Below, one piece after another: positions 17,312 through 24,885 of a DNA stretch of 50,529 nucleotides. A program made the translations under genes and the position numbers. Origin of the DNA: Alicyclobacillus contaminans DSM 17975. Its GTDB lineage: Bacteria > Bacillota > Bacilli > Alicyclobacillales > Alicyclobacillaceae. The stretch covers positions 1 through 50,529 of the forward strand of contig NZ_AUCA01000026.1 of NCBI RefSeq assembly GCF_000429525.1. Reading direction: 5' to 3'. Positions within the stretch are counted from its first letter, which is position 1. The number at the start of each line of letters is the position of its first letter. The notes below the pieces were generated by a model that was not told the DNA's origin, ran no database searches, and worked only from the letters and a program-made list of their open reading frames with translations.

Positions 17312-17791
17312 ATGCAATGTGCTGTGATTGCTGTGGGAAGGCTGAAAGAAGGGTATTGGAAACAGGCGCTGGCGGAATACGCCAAGCGCCTTTCCGCGTA
17401 TGTAAAGCTGGAGTTGGTGGAAGTGGCCGACGAGGCGACGCCGGATGGTCCGTCGGATGCGGAGCGGGAGCGCGTGCTGGCCGCAGAGGGAGAGCGGATT
17501 TTGCGGCATGTGCGGGATCGGGACGCTGTTGTGGTGCTGGATATCCAGGGGAAGGCGATGACGTCGGAACAGTGGAGCGCCCGGTTTGAGTCGTTGATGG
17601 CGGGGGGATACGGCCGCGTGGTATTTGTGGTGGGAGGATCTCTGGGGGTCTCCAAGGAAGTGCTGCAGCGCGCGGATGTCCGGTGGAGTTTTGGACCGTT
17701 GACGCTGCCTCATCAGCTGGCGAGAGTGGTTCTGCTGGAACAGTTGTATCGCGGGATTCGGATTGCGCGGGGGGAACCGTATCATAAGTAG
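17312..17791 (+). CDS. rlmH: 23S rRNA pseudouridine1915 N3-methyltransferase RlmH
   Basis: A SPOUT-class methyltransferase of 159 residues, exactly the family length when ATG 17312 is used. It modifies pseudouridine 1915 in helix 69 of 23S rRNA with S-adenosylmethionine. The knotted SAM site is seen as FVVGGSLGVSKEVL and the C-terminal signature as LPHQLARVVLLEQLYRG, ending EPYHK. It lies seven bases after htrA, as in B. subtilis, and faces the decayed genes of the minus strand. Confidence 0.96.
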   Translation: MQCAVIAVGRLKEGYWKQALAEYAKRLSAYVKLELVEVADEATPDGPSDAERERVLAAEGERILRHVRDRDAVVVLDIQGKAMTSEQWSARFESLMAGGYGRVVFVVGGSLGVSKEVLQRADVRWSFGPLTLPHQLARVVLLEQLYRGIRIARGEPYHK

Positions 17792-17821
17792 GCACGAGGT
17801 GATGGATGGAATGGCGATACC

Positions 17822-18299
17822 TCATGGATGCAACGAAGCCGTCGGCTCACTCGAAGTCGGTGCAATGGATGGATTCGGGACGCGCGAGAGAACGGCGATG
17901 CCGATGAGGAAGAGAAGAATGAGACTGAACACCCCGTCGCTGGAATGGTGCGTGAGCTGTACGGTGACGGCGAGGAGCCAGAGCAAGGAGCGGGATGGCA
18001 GAAAGGCCAGCAGCGCCGTGCAGGCGATCCCCAGCGTAAAGAAAACGGTGAAGAACTTCTTCTTGAATCCTTCGTAATCTGCAATCGTTCCCAGAACGGG
18101 TCCGAGCATGGCGAGGATGAAGGTGGAGACGGAGATGGTGTAGCCGAGATATGCGGTCGAATGGGTCGGGCTGTCGCCCGCCTGGGATGCCATGAATGTA
18201 GTACAGGGGGAAGACGGCCGTTGTAATGATGATGGAGTAGGCGGAGTTGGCCCAATCGTAAAAGATCCAGCTGGTCTCCTGTCGGCTGAATCGGCTCAA
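17822..18299 (-). pseudogene. UMF1-type MFS transporter, frameshifted and internally deleted
   Basis: Remnant of a transporter of the UMF1/Atg22-like MFS family. The N-terminus (TTG 18299, reading FSRQETSWIFYDWANSAYS) is intact to ITTAVFPLYY. Near 18195-18210 the frame shifts, and the protein continues in another frame as MASQAGDSPTHSTAYLGY through LLAFLPSRSLLWLLAV. It then jumps to what looks like the last membrane helix (GVFSLILLFLIGIAVL), so roughly half or more of the usual length (over 400 residues) is missing. The combination of a frameshift and a large in-frame internal loss points to decay, not to a sequencing error. Confidence 0.75.
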
Positions 18300-18419
18300 G
18301 GATGCCGGTCCCCTTTCGTGGTTCAGATACCGTAGATTTATTATAGTGGTTCCACAAGCTGAATGGTGAGATGGTTTAAAATTTTACATTGTACGCTCAG
18401 TTCTCAGTAAATATTGTAT

Positions 18420-18733
18420 TTAAGACAGCCATTTCTTCATGAAAATCAGTTCGTCGGTGTTGTATCCGAGTTTTACATAAAACGCGATCACTTTGGCATT
18501 TGAAGGTGACACCAATAGATTGACTTTATCGCATCCCTTGTCTCGTAATCTGCTTTCAAGTTCATCCATGATTTTCGTTCCGAGATGGTATCCTTGAAAT
18601 CTGGGTCAACCGCAAGATGATTGACAAACCCGCGCCGTCCGTCGTAACATCCCATGACCGCTCCTACGATTCGCGTGCCATACTCTGCTACGAAGAAAAC
18701 ACAATCCCTCCGTAGGCCGTTGAGCGATATCAC
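18420..18733 (-). pseudogene. GNAT family N-acetyltransferase, truncated and frameshifted
   Basis: Remnant of a GNAT acetyltransferase. The first readable part (to about 18600) has FFVAEYGTRIVGAVMGCYDG and FVNHLAVDPDF, corresponding to the central strands of the fold. One base appears to be missing at about 18598-18602. In the next frame the sequence continues GYHLGTKIMDELESRLRD and later AFYVKLGYNTDELIFMKKWL to a stop at 18420. The N-terminal 30-40 residues of a normal GNAT are absent. The DNA is more AT-rich than its neighbours, which suggests an acquired gene now decaying. Confidence 0.75.
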
Positions 18734-18847
18734 TCATCATCGATTCGTTGCAGATGATGCAGGTTCCTGTCGGCTAGACGAATCGAGCAACATTTTATGT
18801 ACATTGGTTTGAGGGACCTTGACATGCACCAGGAGGGGGGACGTCAG

Positions 18848-20041
18848 GTGAACGTGGTGATTGCCTGTGATTCGTTCAAAGGAAGTCTTTCCGCGGAAGC
18901 GGTGTGTGAGGCAATGGCGGAAGGGCTGGCGGAAGCGGTGCCGGACGTGAATGTGACATGTGTTCCGATGGCCGATGGCGGTGAAGGAACCTTGGGCGCG
19001 ATGGTATCGGCGACCGGGGGAAGGACGGTGTGCGTGGAGGTTTGTGGGCCGTTGCTGGAACGTCGGGCGGCAAGCTACGGAGTCCTGGGCGACGGTGAAA
19101 CTGTGGTGATTGAGGTGGCGCAGGCCGCTGGTTTGACACTGGTGCCAGAGCCGGATCGGAATCCGTTGCGGACTTCCACGTATGGTGTGGGCGAGCTGAT
19201 TCGACATGCGCTGGATGCGGGGTATCGAAAGTTCATTTTGGGTCTGGGAGGGAGTGCCACCAACGATGGAGGATTGGGCATGCTTCAGGCGCTCGGGGTT
19301 CGCGTGTTGGATGATGCCGGAGAGGAAGTGTCACACACAGGCGAAGGCCTGTTTCGCGCCGAGCGGGTGGATGTGAGGAACGTGGATACGCGCTTGTGGG
19401 CGAGCGAACTGACGGTGGCGAGTGATGTGGACAACCCGCTGTGTGGATCACAGGGCGCCACTGCGGTGTTCGGGCCCCAGAAAGGGGTTTCTGCAGATTT
19501 GGTGCCTGTGCTGGACAGGCAGTTGGGCAACTTTGCGAGAATGCTGGAAGCGGCCGTGGGGCGCTGCGTGGCGGCGGAGCCGGGCGCCGGTGCGGCGGGC
19601 GGACTTGGGTTTGCGCTTTTGGCGTTGGGGGCAACCGTGAGGTCGGGTGCGGCGCTGGTGGCGAACTCCGTGGGTCTCGAGAAAAGGCTGTTTGGTGCAG
19701 ACTGGGTGATCACTGGGGAAGGGCGGACGGACGCGCAGACGGTGCGCGGAAAGGTGCCGTACTTGGTGGCTCAGTTGGCGCGTCGGTACGGGGTCAAGCC
19801 GATCCTGGTGTCGGGCGGGTTGGCGGACGGTGTGCTCGGCACTGACGGGTGTTCCGCTGCGGATTCGGGCGAAGCGCAAGCGGAGAACTGGTCCGAGCGC
19901 CTCAGGGAACAGTTCGTGGCGGTGTTTTCGATTGTCACCAGGCCCATGAGCACGGCCGAGGCGATGGGGATGGCGCGGTTGCTGGTGCGACATACCGCAA
20001 GACAGATAGGGGCTTTGCTGGCGTCCCGAGGCGGACAATAG
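18848..20041 (+). CDS. glxK: Glycerate kinase (GlxK/GarK family)
   Basis: A 397-residue glycerate kinase that phosphorylates D-glycerate with ATP (2-phosphoglycerate in this family), feeding it into glycolysis. The N-terminus MNVVIACDSFKGSLSAEAV, the ADGGEGT motif and the LGGSATNDGG loop are characteristic. The chosen start is GTG 18848, with AGGAGGGGGG upstream at a slightly long spacing. The upstream neighbours are dead genes on the other strand, so it probably has its own promoter. Confidence 0.93.
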   Translation: MNVVIACDSFKGSLSAEAVCEAMAEGLAEAVPDVNVTCVPMADGGEGTLGAMVSATGGRTVCVEVCGPLLERRAASYGVLGDGETVVIEVAQAAGLTLVPEPDRNPLRTSTYGVGELIRHALDAGYRKFILGLGGSATNDGGLGMLQALGVRVLDDAGEEVSHTGEGLFRAERVDVRNVDTRLWASELTVASDVDNPLCGSQGATAVFGPQKGVSADLVPVLDRQLGNFARMLEAAVGRCVAAEPGAGAAGGLGFALLALGATVRSGAALVANSVGLEKRLFGADWVITGEGRTDAQTVRGKVPYLVAQLARRYGVKPILVSGGLADGVLGTDGCSAADSGEAQAENWSERLREQFVAVFSIVTRPMSTAEAMGMARLLVRHTARQIGALLASRGGQ

Positions 20042-20340
20042 TGTCGGGGGTGCGGAATTTGGACGGCTACCGCTACCGGTTGGGACGGCCACGCATACGG
20101 TGGACTGTGCTGCGAGGAAGGAAGGGCCCCCTGTGTACGACGGCGCATTCGGAGGAGATAGGCGTTGGGCTGTGGTGTTTCCGCTGATTTGTGCTCTTGT
20201 GGCTGCTGGTGGCCACGGATGTGAATACAGGTACCACGACATCCGGGTATGGAGGACGATGTGACACAGGGTGCACCGCATGGGAAGAGGGGGCCCGGCG
20301 CCGCGCCGTTTTGTTTGGAAACGCAGGGGAGGGGTTCGGA
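20042..20340. other. 299-base interval without a convincing gene
   Basis: GC-rich DNA between glycerate kinase and the next clear gene. It holds one weak candidate small frame (20133-20264). No hairpin with a U-tract, promoter or repeat stands out. Confidence 0.5.
20133..20264 (+). CDS. Possible small membrane-associated peptide (weak)
   Basis: A 43-residue frame from GTG 20133, with GAAGGAAGGG upstream at a long spacing. It has one hydrophobic stretch (WAVVFPLICALVAAGG) near the middle and a short charged tail. No family is recognised and overlapping frames are also open, so this is only a candidate. Confidence 0.2.
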   Translation: MYDGAFGGDRRWAVVFPLICALVAAGGHGCEYRYHDIRVWRTM

Positions 20341-20694
20341 ATGTACAACTGCTGGGAGTGTCAACGGTTTGTCGGGCGTTGGGTGCAGTTTCGGACACAG
20401 TATGGATGTCATTTGGGTTACGTGGAGCGTGTGTCCGAGGATTCGATGATTGTTGTGACGCCACAGAGGTACATGCCGGCGGCATTGCTGTCCGCGGCAA
20501 CGGCTGACGGGCAGACTTCTCGCATGGACGTGTCGTTGACGTGGGGCATACCGCGGTCAGGGCCCCGGCGTGCAGGTGTGGGTCCATGGGGACCCAACGG
20601 GGGGGTTCCGGGGTACGGGTTCGGTCCTGCGCCTTGGTATCGCTGGGCAGTATCGTTTCTCATCATTTACGCGTTGTGGGGCCTGCTTTGGTAG
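20341..20694 (+). CDS. Small protein with YG-H-G core and C-terminal membrane segment
   Basis: A 117-residue hypothetical protein. ATG 20341 has GGGGAGGGG upstream. Its first 40 residues (FVGRWVQFRTQYGCHLGYVE) share a pattern with the minus-strand gene at 47365-47664 (YVGQWVHVHSMYGMHVGIL), so the two appear to be paralogues. The core may be a small beta-barrel (Sm-like or SH3-like), which is an inference. The middle is rich in Gly and Pro, and the end (WAVSFLIIYALWGLLW) is hydrophobic enough to insert in a membrane. A terminator follows. Confidence 0.6.
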   Translation: MYNCWECQRFVGRWVQFRTQYGCHLGYVERVSEDSMIVVTPQRYMPAALLSAATADGQTSRMDVSLTWGIPRSGPRRAGVGPWGPNGGVPGYGFGPAPWYRWAVSFLIIYALWGLLW

Positions 20695-20735
20695 GTTTGG
20701 ACTCTCCGTCGGTTTCTCCATCGAGGTCCTTGCTG

Positions 20736-20780
20736 ACGCCGCCGTCGTTCGCGCTTTCTAGCGCGGAGACGGCGTTTTTT
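20736..20780 (+). terminator. Intrinsic terminator
   Basis: Outer stem CGCCGTC (20740-20746)/GACGGCG (20768-20774), inner CGCGCT/AGCGCG, then TTTTTT. It isolates the upstream genes from the ParMR cassette. Confidence 0.9.
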
Positions 20781-20816
20781 CGAGATCCCAACAGACAAAC
20801 TTTCCGCCACCAAACG

Positions 20817-20930
20817 TTAAATCGTAAAGTGTAAACTCTAAACTTTATAAAGTTTAGAGTTCGAACTTCGAACTTTGAATGTGTAAAATTTAAGCTTTAC
20901 GATTTAAAGTCTAGACTGCCAAAGTTTATG
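20817..20930. repeat. AT-rich repeat array, candidate parC centromere
   Basis: A block of about 114 bases, sharply AT-rich against its surroundings, made of variants of AAAGTTTAGA in both orientations about 11-12 bases apart (for example at 20826, 20837, 20849, 20868, 20906 and 20921). A perfect 28-bp palindrome occupies 20834-20861. A 13-bp inverted repeat (20817-20829 and 20895-20907) frames the centre. It lies directly upstream of parM and its promoter, where centromeres and operators of ParMRC systems are found. The centromere role is inferred. Confidence 0.7.
20834..20861. repeat. Perfect 28-bp palindrome inside the array
   Basis: Half-site AACTCTAAACTTTA followed directly by its reverse complement, with no loop. 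It is suited to binding a symmetric dimer such as a ribbon-helix-helix protein. Confidence 0.85.
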
Positions 20931-20939
20931 TCCAATTGA

Positions 20940-20968
20940 TTGGCGGGCCGGGCGGAATCCCTTATACT
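20940..20968 (+). promoter_or_regulatory. Promoter of parMR
   Basis: TTGGCG (20940-20945), 17 bases, TATACT (20963-20968). It begins ten bases after the repeat array, so the adaptor bound there could repress it. Confidence 0.6.
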
Positions 20969-21007
20969 GTTAGGGTAAAGAACGATTGGATGGAGAGGAG
21001 AACGAAC

Positions 21008-22216
21008 TTGGCAAAAAACGAAGCGCTCGTAACGACCATCGCATTGTCCATGGACAACGGCAGCAGTCACATTAAGGGGATTTACGATGCGTTGGACAAC
21101 ACGTTCATTTTCCCGAACGTGGTATCGCAGCCCGTTGGTGAACGGTTCCTATTGACGGAGCAAGGGAATCCTTTGGACTTCCTCGATGTCCAAATCACCT
21201 CGCCGGCGATTGAGAGCGAACAGTATCGCCACGTGTACGTCGGCAACCTGGCGATTGGCGACGAAGGGGTTGTCCACGAGATTGTCGGGGACAAGGCGGC
21301 GCAGAAGAAGGCCCAGCGCCCCGAGACGATGGTGACGCTGCTGACGGGGGCCGCCTATGCCGTGGCCAAAAAGCACGAGGCGGACATTCGGCGGGGCGTG
21401 AAGCGCATCAAGGCCGCTGTGCAGCTTGGGACCGGACTGCCCATCAGTGAAATTGCCAAGTTTCGAACAGAGTTTGCAGCCAAAATCACCGAGGGCGTGC
21501 ACTCGGTCAGCTTTGTTACAACACCCGTCTACAAGGGCGTGACCGTCGAGCTGGAATTCTCTCTACCTATCGACATTGGCATTGACGACGTGTCGGGTGT
21601 CTACGACATCGAGGCCACGTCCAAATCTCCGCTGTCCCACAAAGGGTTCGGCATTGCCGATGTCGGAGGCGTGGACATGGACATCGCCTTTTTCCGGCCG
21701 GGGCTGGAACTGGATCAACGGCATTCGACCGGAACCAAAATCCACCTCAATGATGCTCTCGAAAACATCCGGAACGAAGTGAACGCCGAGGGCGAGGAAC
21801 TGATTGCCAACACCGCAGAACTCACACAGATGCTGGTGAACAAAGAGTACGAGATTTATAGGGAAGGCAAAGTCGTCTTCGACATGACCAACCTGGTCAA
21901 CCGGCACATGCGCATCCTCGCCGAGAAGGTGTTGAAGTCCGCCCGCGGCGCGTGGAAGCACGTGCGCTATGCGAATGAGTTTTGGTTTATCGGCGGCGGA
22001 GCCATTGTCCTGCAGCCTTGGATTGAAAAATTGAATGCCGAATTGGGACTGCCCATTCGTTTCGACGCCGTGGAGTACAGTCAATTCCGCAACGCGCGGG
22101 GAACGTTCCTGCTGCTGAGCCACGCGCTGGAGACCCAGCCTGAGGTGGCGGTCGGCAAGCAGCCTGCGGCAGACACCTCCGCTGCGAAGACAGAGGACGG
22201 GACGGATTCGAATTGA
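21008..22216 (+). CDS. parM: ParM/StbA-like actin-type ATPase
   Basis: A 402-residue bacterial actin of the plasmid-segregation class, expected to form filaments that push or pull DNA. Actin-fold motifs can be read: phosphate-1 DNGSSHIKG (from Asp16), phosphate-2 IADVGGVDMD (about residues 217-226) and the adenosine motif IGGGA (about 328-332). The start is TTG 21008, with GAGAGGAG at 20993-21000; an earlier in-frame ATG (20990) lacks a site. The gene overlaps parR by four bases, lies downstream of the repeat array and is unlike MreB in motif spacing and context. Confidence 0.88.
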   Translation: MAKNEALVTTIALSMDNGSSHIKGIYDALDNTFIFPNVVSQPVGERFLLTEQGNPLDFLDVQITSPAIESEQYRHVYVGNLAIGDEGVVHEIVGDKAAQKKAQRPETMVTLLTGAAYAVAKKHEADIRRGVKRIKAAVQLGTGLPISEIAKFRTEFAAKITEGVHSVSFVTTPVYKGVTVELEFSLPIDIGIDDVSGVYDIEATSKSPLSHKGFGIADVGGVDMDIAFFRPGLELDQRHSTGTKIHLNDALENIRNEVNAEGEELIANTAELTQMLVNKEYEIYREGKVVFDMTNLVNRHMRILAEKVLKSARGAWKHVRYANEFWFIGGGAIVLQPWIEKLNAELGLPIRFDAVEYSQFRNARGTFLLLSHALETQPEVAVGKQPAADTSAAKTEDGTDSN

Positions 22217-22680
22217 AAAAGCGCCGTTCCACGGTGTACGTGCGACCTGGGAAGGACGTCACGCTGTACGTGCCGGCGGAAACGCCTCCGGAGGTCATCG
22301 AATACCTGAATCGCCTCAAGGATGAAGGGAACTTCAGCCAAGGGGTCATCGACATTCTTACCGAATACATCCAATCCAAGGGGCGTACAGCCGCGGCGAC
22401 GCAAGCGGCGGTGGACATCGACCCAGCCGATGGTCAGTCCGTCCATCCGCGCGAGCCATCGGTGATCGAATTCCCGACTGAGACGTCTCGGCAAGAACCA
22501 CCCGCATCCACGTCGTCCGCTTCCGACCCCGCTGGCGGTGCCGAGGTGGACAGGGCGGATGCCCCCACCGAGGAACCATCCGCACATGTGCCGGAGCCAC
22601 ACACGGAGCGGCGCAAGCTGAGCCTTGCGCAGATCTTCCGTCAGGCGCAACGAAACGCGGGTCGATTGACAGATGGCTGA
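22213..22680 (+). CDS. parR: ParR-like DNA-binding adaptor
   Basis: A 155-residue protein coupled to parM (TTG start within the parM stop). The N-terminal part has a strand (VTLYVPAET) and two helices (PPEVIEYLNRLKDEG, NFSQGVIDILTEYIQSKG), the layout of a ribbon-helix-helix or ParR-type DNA-binding dimer. Residues 65-130 are low-complexity, acidic and Pro-rich. A basic amphipathic helix ends the protein (LSLAQIFRQAQRNAGRL), a plausible filament-capping peptide as in known ParR proteins. The function is inferred from context and architecture. Confidence 0.7.
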   Translation: MKKRRSTVYVRPGKDVTLYVPAETPPEVIEYLNRLKDEGNFSQGVIDILTEYIQSKGRTAAATQAAVDIDPADGQSVHPREPSVIEFPTETSRQEPPASTSSASDPAGGAEVDRADAPTEEPSAHVPEPHTERRKLSLAQIFRQAQRNAGRLTDG

Positions 22681-22699
22681 CAATGCTCGATTCAGCAGG

Positions 22700-22728
22700 A
22701 AAAGGGCACCCTCCATGGGTGCCCTTTT
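22700..22728 (+). terminator. Intrinsic terminator after parR
   Basis: A perfect 12-bp stem AAAAGGGCACCC/GGGTGCCCTTTT with a 5-base loop. It closes the parMR unit. Confidence 0.93.
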
Positions 22729-22800
22729 CATACTGGGGCGTGTGACGCACCGCCGCTCTGGCAACAAACTGGAACGACGAGAACTGTTAGATTGAGATAT

Positions 22801-22829
22801 TTGGATTTTTTACGATCTGGTGCTAAGAT
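22801..22829 (+). promoter_or_regulatory. Promoter of the acp-ligase operon
   Basis: TTGGAT (22801-22806), 17 bases, TAAGAT (22824-22829), with an extended -10 TGC directly before. Confidence 0.6.
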
Positions 22830-22887
22830 CGACTCAGAAGTCGTACGCATGTGAATTCTGCATCATCCCTCGCGAGGAGTGAACGAA

Positions 22888-23139
22888 GTGGTTTCGATGA
22901 CGAAACAAGAAATTCAGGAGAAGGTGACACAGGTGGTGTGTCAGCAATTGCAGGTCGACGTTCAACAGGTCCAGCCGAACAGCCGATTCGTGGATGACCT
23001 GGGCGCTGACTCGCTGGACTTGACAGAACTGGTCGTCGCCTTCGAGGACGCGTTCGATTTGGAAATTCCGGATGCGGACTTTGACGCGTTGTCCACAGTG
23101 TCCAACGTGGTGGAATACCTTTCACAGCGGTTGGCTTGA
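22888..23139 (+). CDS. Acyl carrier protein
   Basis: An 83-residue carrier protein with the phosphopantetheine attachment site Ser42 in LGADSLDLTELV and the acidic helix II typical of ACPs. The preferred start is GTG 22888, with AGGAG at 22875-22879; ATG 22897 is an alternative. The gene sits alone with an AMP-forming ligase 30 bases downstream, not in the fatty-acid synthesis cluster. It is therefore probably a dedicated carrier and not the housekeeping AcpP, though this cannot be settled from the window. Confidence 0.88.
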   Translation: MVSMTKQEIQEKVTQVVCQQLQVDVQQVQPNSRFVDDLGADSLDLTELVVAFEDAFDLEIPDADFDALSTVSNVVEYLSQRLA

Positions 23140-23169
23140 CGGACATGCACAAGATGGGAGGAGAGCACT

Positions 23170-24816
23170 GTGATTGAATTCGCAGGCAGAACCTTGTCAT
23201 TGGAGCGAGCCCAAAGGTATTTGGAGGAAGGTGTATGGACGCAAGAATCGTTCGTCGATGTGCTGCAGAAAACCGCAGAAACCTGGCCGGACCTGATTCA
23301 CCGAGATGAAGAGCGGACGCTCACCTACCGCCAACTGTGGCAGGAGGTAGAAGCTCTGGCAGCCCATCTGTATGAACTCGGGATTCGGAAAGGAGACCGA
23401 GTGGCCATTCAACTGCCAAACACGCTCGACCATGTGGTGGCGGTGTTTGGTATCGCGCGGATTGGGGCCATTGGAGTCTCCCTGCAGATTGACCTCGGCC
23501 GTCAGGCGCTGGTGGGCAGCCTCAACCAGGCCCAGGCGAAACTGTGGATTCTGAGCGAAAACTACCGTGGACAACCCCTCTACGAGAACGCCAAGTCCCT
23601 CCTCCAAGACGTCCCCAGTGTGCAGAAGCTCATTCTTCAGGGAGATTACGCCAAACCTCGACCCGATACCCTTTCTTTCACCGACCTGAGGAGCGGACAC
23701 GCAGCACTGTCCGAGGACATCCTCCAGGCGCAGCGTCCAGAACCGCTCGACGCGTTCCTCATGGTGTTCACCTCTGGAACCACCGGCAGTCCGAAAGGCG
23801 TTGTCCATCTCCACGCCAACTACCTCTGGGCCGCAAGAGCTTACGCGAAGAACTTCGGATATGAACCCGGGCAGGGCGTGCTCGACTTGGCGCCCATCTA
23901 TCACCAGACCGGCATGCTGGCGGGCATTATGATGACCGTGGCGAGCGGAGGAAGAATCTTGCTCCTTGATCGCTTCTCCGCCGCCCGTGTGTTGAAGTGG
24001 GTGGCCCAAGAGCGGCCCACCTATTTGGTGGGAGCACCGCCGCACGTCATCCACGTCGCCAATGCCCCGGCGCTGGCCACCACGGACACGTCCAGCGTGA
24101 AGCTGTTCATCTACGCCGGCGCCCCTGTACCCAGCGCCGTGCTGCAACGCCTCCAGACGGATGGTGGCATGAAGGTCGGGTGCATGTTCGGTTGGAGCGA
24201 AGGGCTTGTGGCGACCATCACCCGTCCGGACGATCCGCTCGAAGTCCTCAGCACGACGGTTGGTGCCGCCGTTCCCGGGATTGAGATCCGCCTTGTGGAC
24301 GAGGAGGGAAACGATGTTCCCGATGGGACGCCCGGCGAAATGTGGTCGCGCGGCCCCAACTTCGGCGCGGGGTACTTCGAGAATCCGGTGGTCGCGAGCA
24401 GGCAGTGGGATGCGGAGGGATGGTTCCACTCCGGAGACCTGCTGCGTCGCGACGAGAACGGCCGATACACGTTCATTGCCCGCGCCGACGATGTGATTAA
24501 CCGCGGCGGTACGAAAATTGATCCGAAACGCGTCGAGGACGTCGTGGCGGCTTATCCTGGAGTTTCCATGGTGGCCGTGGTGGGAGCGCCGGATCCGACG
24601 CTGGGACAGCGGTCCGTGGCATGCATCGTGCTGCAGGACGGCGCGGAGCCGTTCACGCTGGACCAACTGCGGGAACACCTGGCGGCGCATGGGCTGGCTA
24701 AATTCGAATTTCCGGATCGGCTGGAATTCATGGCGGAACTCCCCACCACCGCCTCCGGAAAAATTAAAAAGAAGGCGTTGCGCGATCATTTCCAACGAGA
24801 AGCTGTCGCCGAGTAA
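23170..24816 (+). CDS. AMP-forming acyl-CoA/acyl-ACP ligase
   Basis: A 548-residue member of the ANL superfamily that activates a carboxylic acid as acyl-AMP and transfers it to CoA or a carrier. Visible motifs are the P-loop TSGTTGSPKG (201-210), GWSEG in the A5 region, WFHSGDL (A7), the hinge region RADDVINRGG and the catalytic Lys531 in TASGKIKKK. It is cytoplasmic. The adjacent lone ACP suggests that the activated acid is loaded on that carrier. The substrate cannot be read from the sequence; a bulky or alicyclic acid is one option given the likely taxon. GGAGGAGAG precedes the GTG start. Confidence 0.88.
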   Translation: MIEFAGRTLSLERAQRYLEEGVWTQESFVDVLQKTAETWPDLIHRDEERTLTYRQLWQEVEALAAHLYELGIRKGDRVAIQLPNTLDHVVAVFGIARIGAIGVSLQIDLGRQALVGSLNQAQAKLWILSENYRGQPLYENAKSLLQDVPSVQKLILQGDYAKPRPDTLSFTDLRSGHAALSEDILQAQRPEPLDAFLMVFTSGTTGSPKGVVHLHANYLWAARAYAKNFGYEPGQGVLDLAPIYHQTGMLAGIMMTVASGGRILLLDRFSAARVLKWVAQERPTYLVGAPPHVIHVANAPALATTDTSSVKLFIYAGAPVPSAVLQRLQTDGGMKVGCMFGWSEGLVATITRPDDPLEVLSTTVGAAVPGIEIRLVDEEGNDVPDGTPGEMWSRGPNFGAGYFENPVVASRQWDAEGWFHSGDLLRRDENGRYTFIARADDVINRGGTKIDPKRVEDVVAAYPGVSMVAVVGAPDPTLGQRSVACIVLQDGAEPFTLDQLREHLAAHGLAKFEFPDRLEFMAELPTTASGKIKKKALRDHFQREAVAE

Positions 24817-24829
24817 GCCGGAGCGGGCG

Positions 24830-24875
24830 GAGACAGCGCGGACCGTGGAGCACGTGGACGACGGTGCGCTGTCTC
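24830..24875. terminator. Hairpin between convergent genes (possible terminator)
   Basis: A 10-bp stem GAGACAGCGC/GCGCTGTCTC in the short gap between the ligase and lrgB. It lacks a clean U-tract on either strand, so a terminator role is uncertain. Confidence 0.35.
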
Positions 24876-24885
24876 TCTGCGTCGG

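Noticed and set aside
15136-17655. A very long open frame on the minus strand opposite walJ, htrA and rlmH
   Set aside because: It is antisense to three well-identified genes, has His/Arg/Pro-rich composition typical of GC-rich shadow frames, and has no ribosome binding site.
20817-20930. CRISPR array
   Set aside because: The units are about ten bases, imperfect and in both orientations, with no unique spacers and no cas genes.
20936-21007. Upstream extension of ParM
   Set aside because: It would cover the promoter and has no ribosome binding site. TTG 21008 is placed correctly behind GAGAGGAG.
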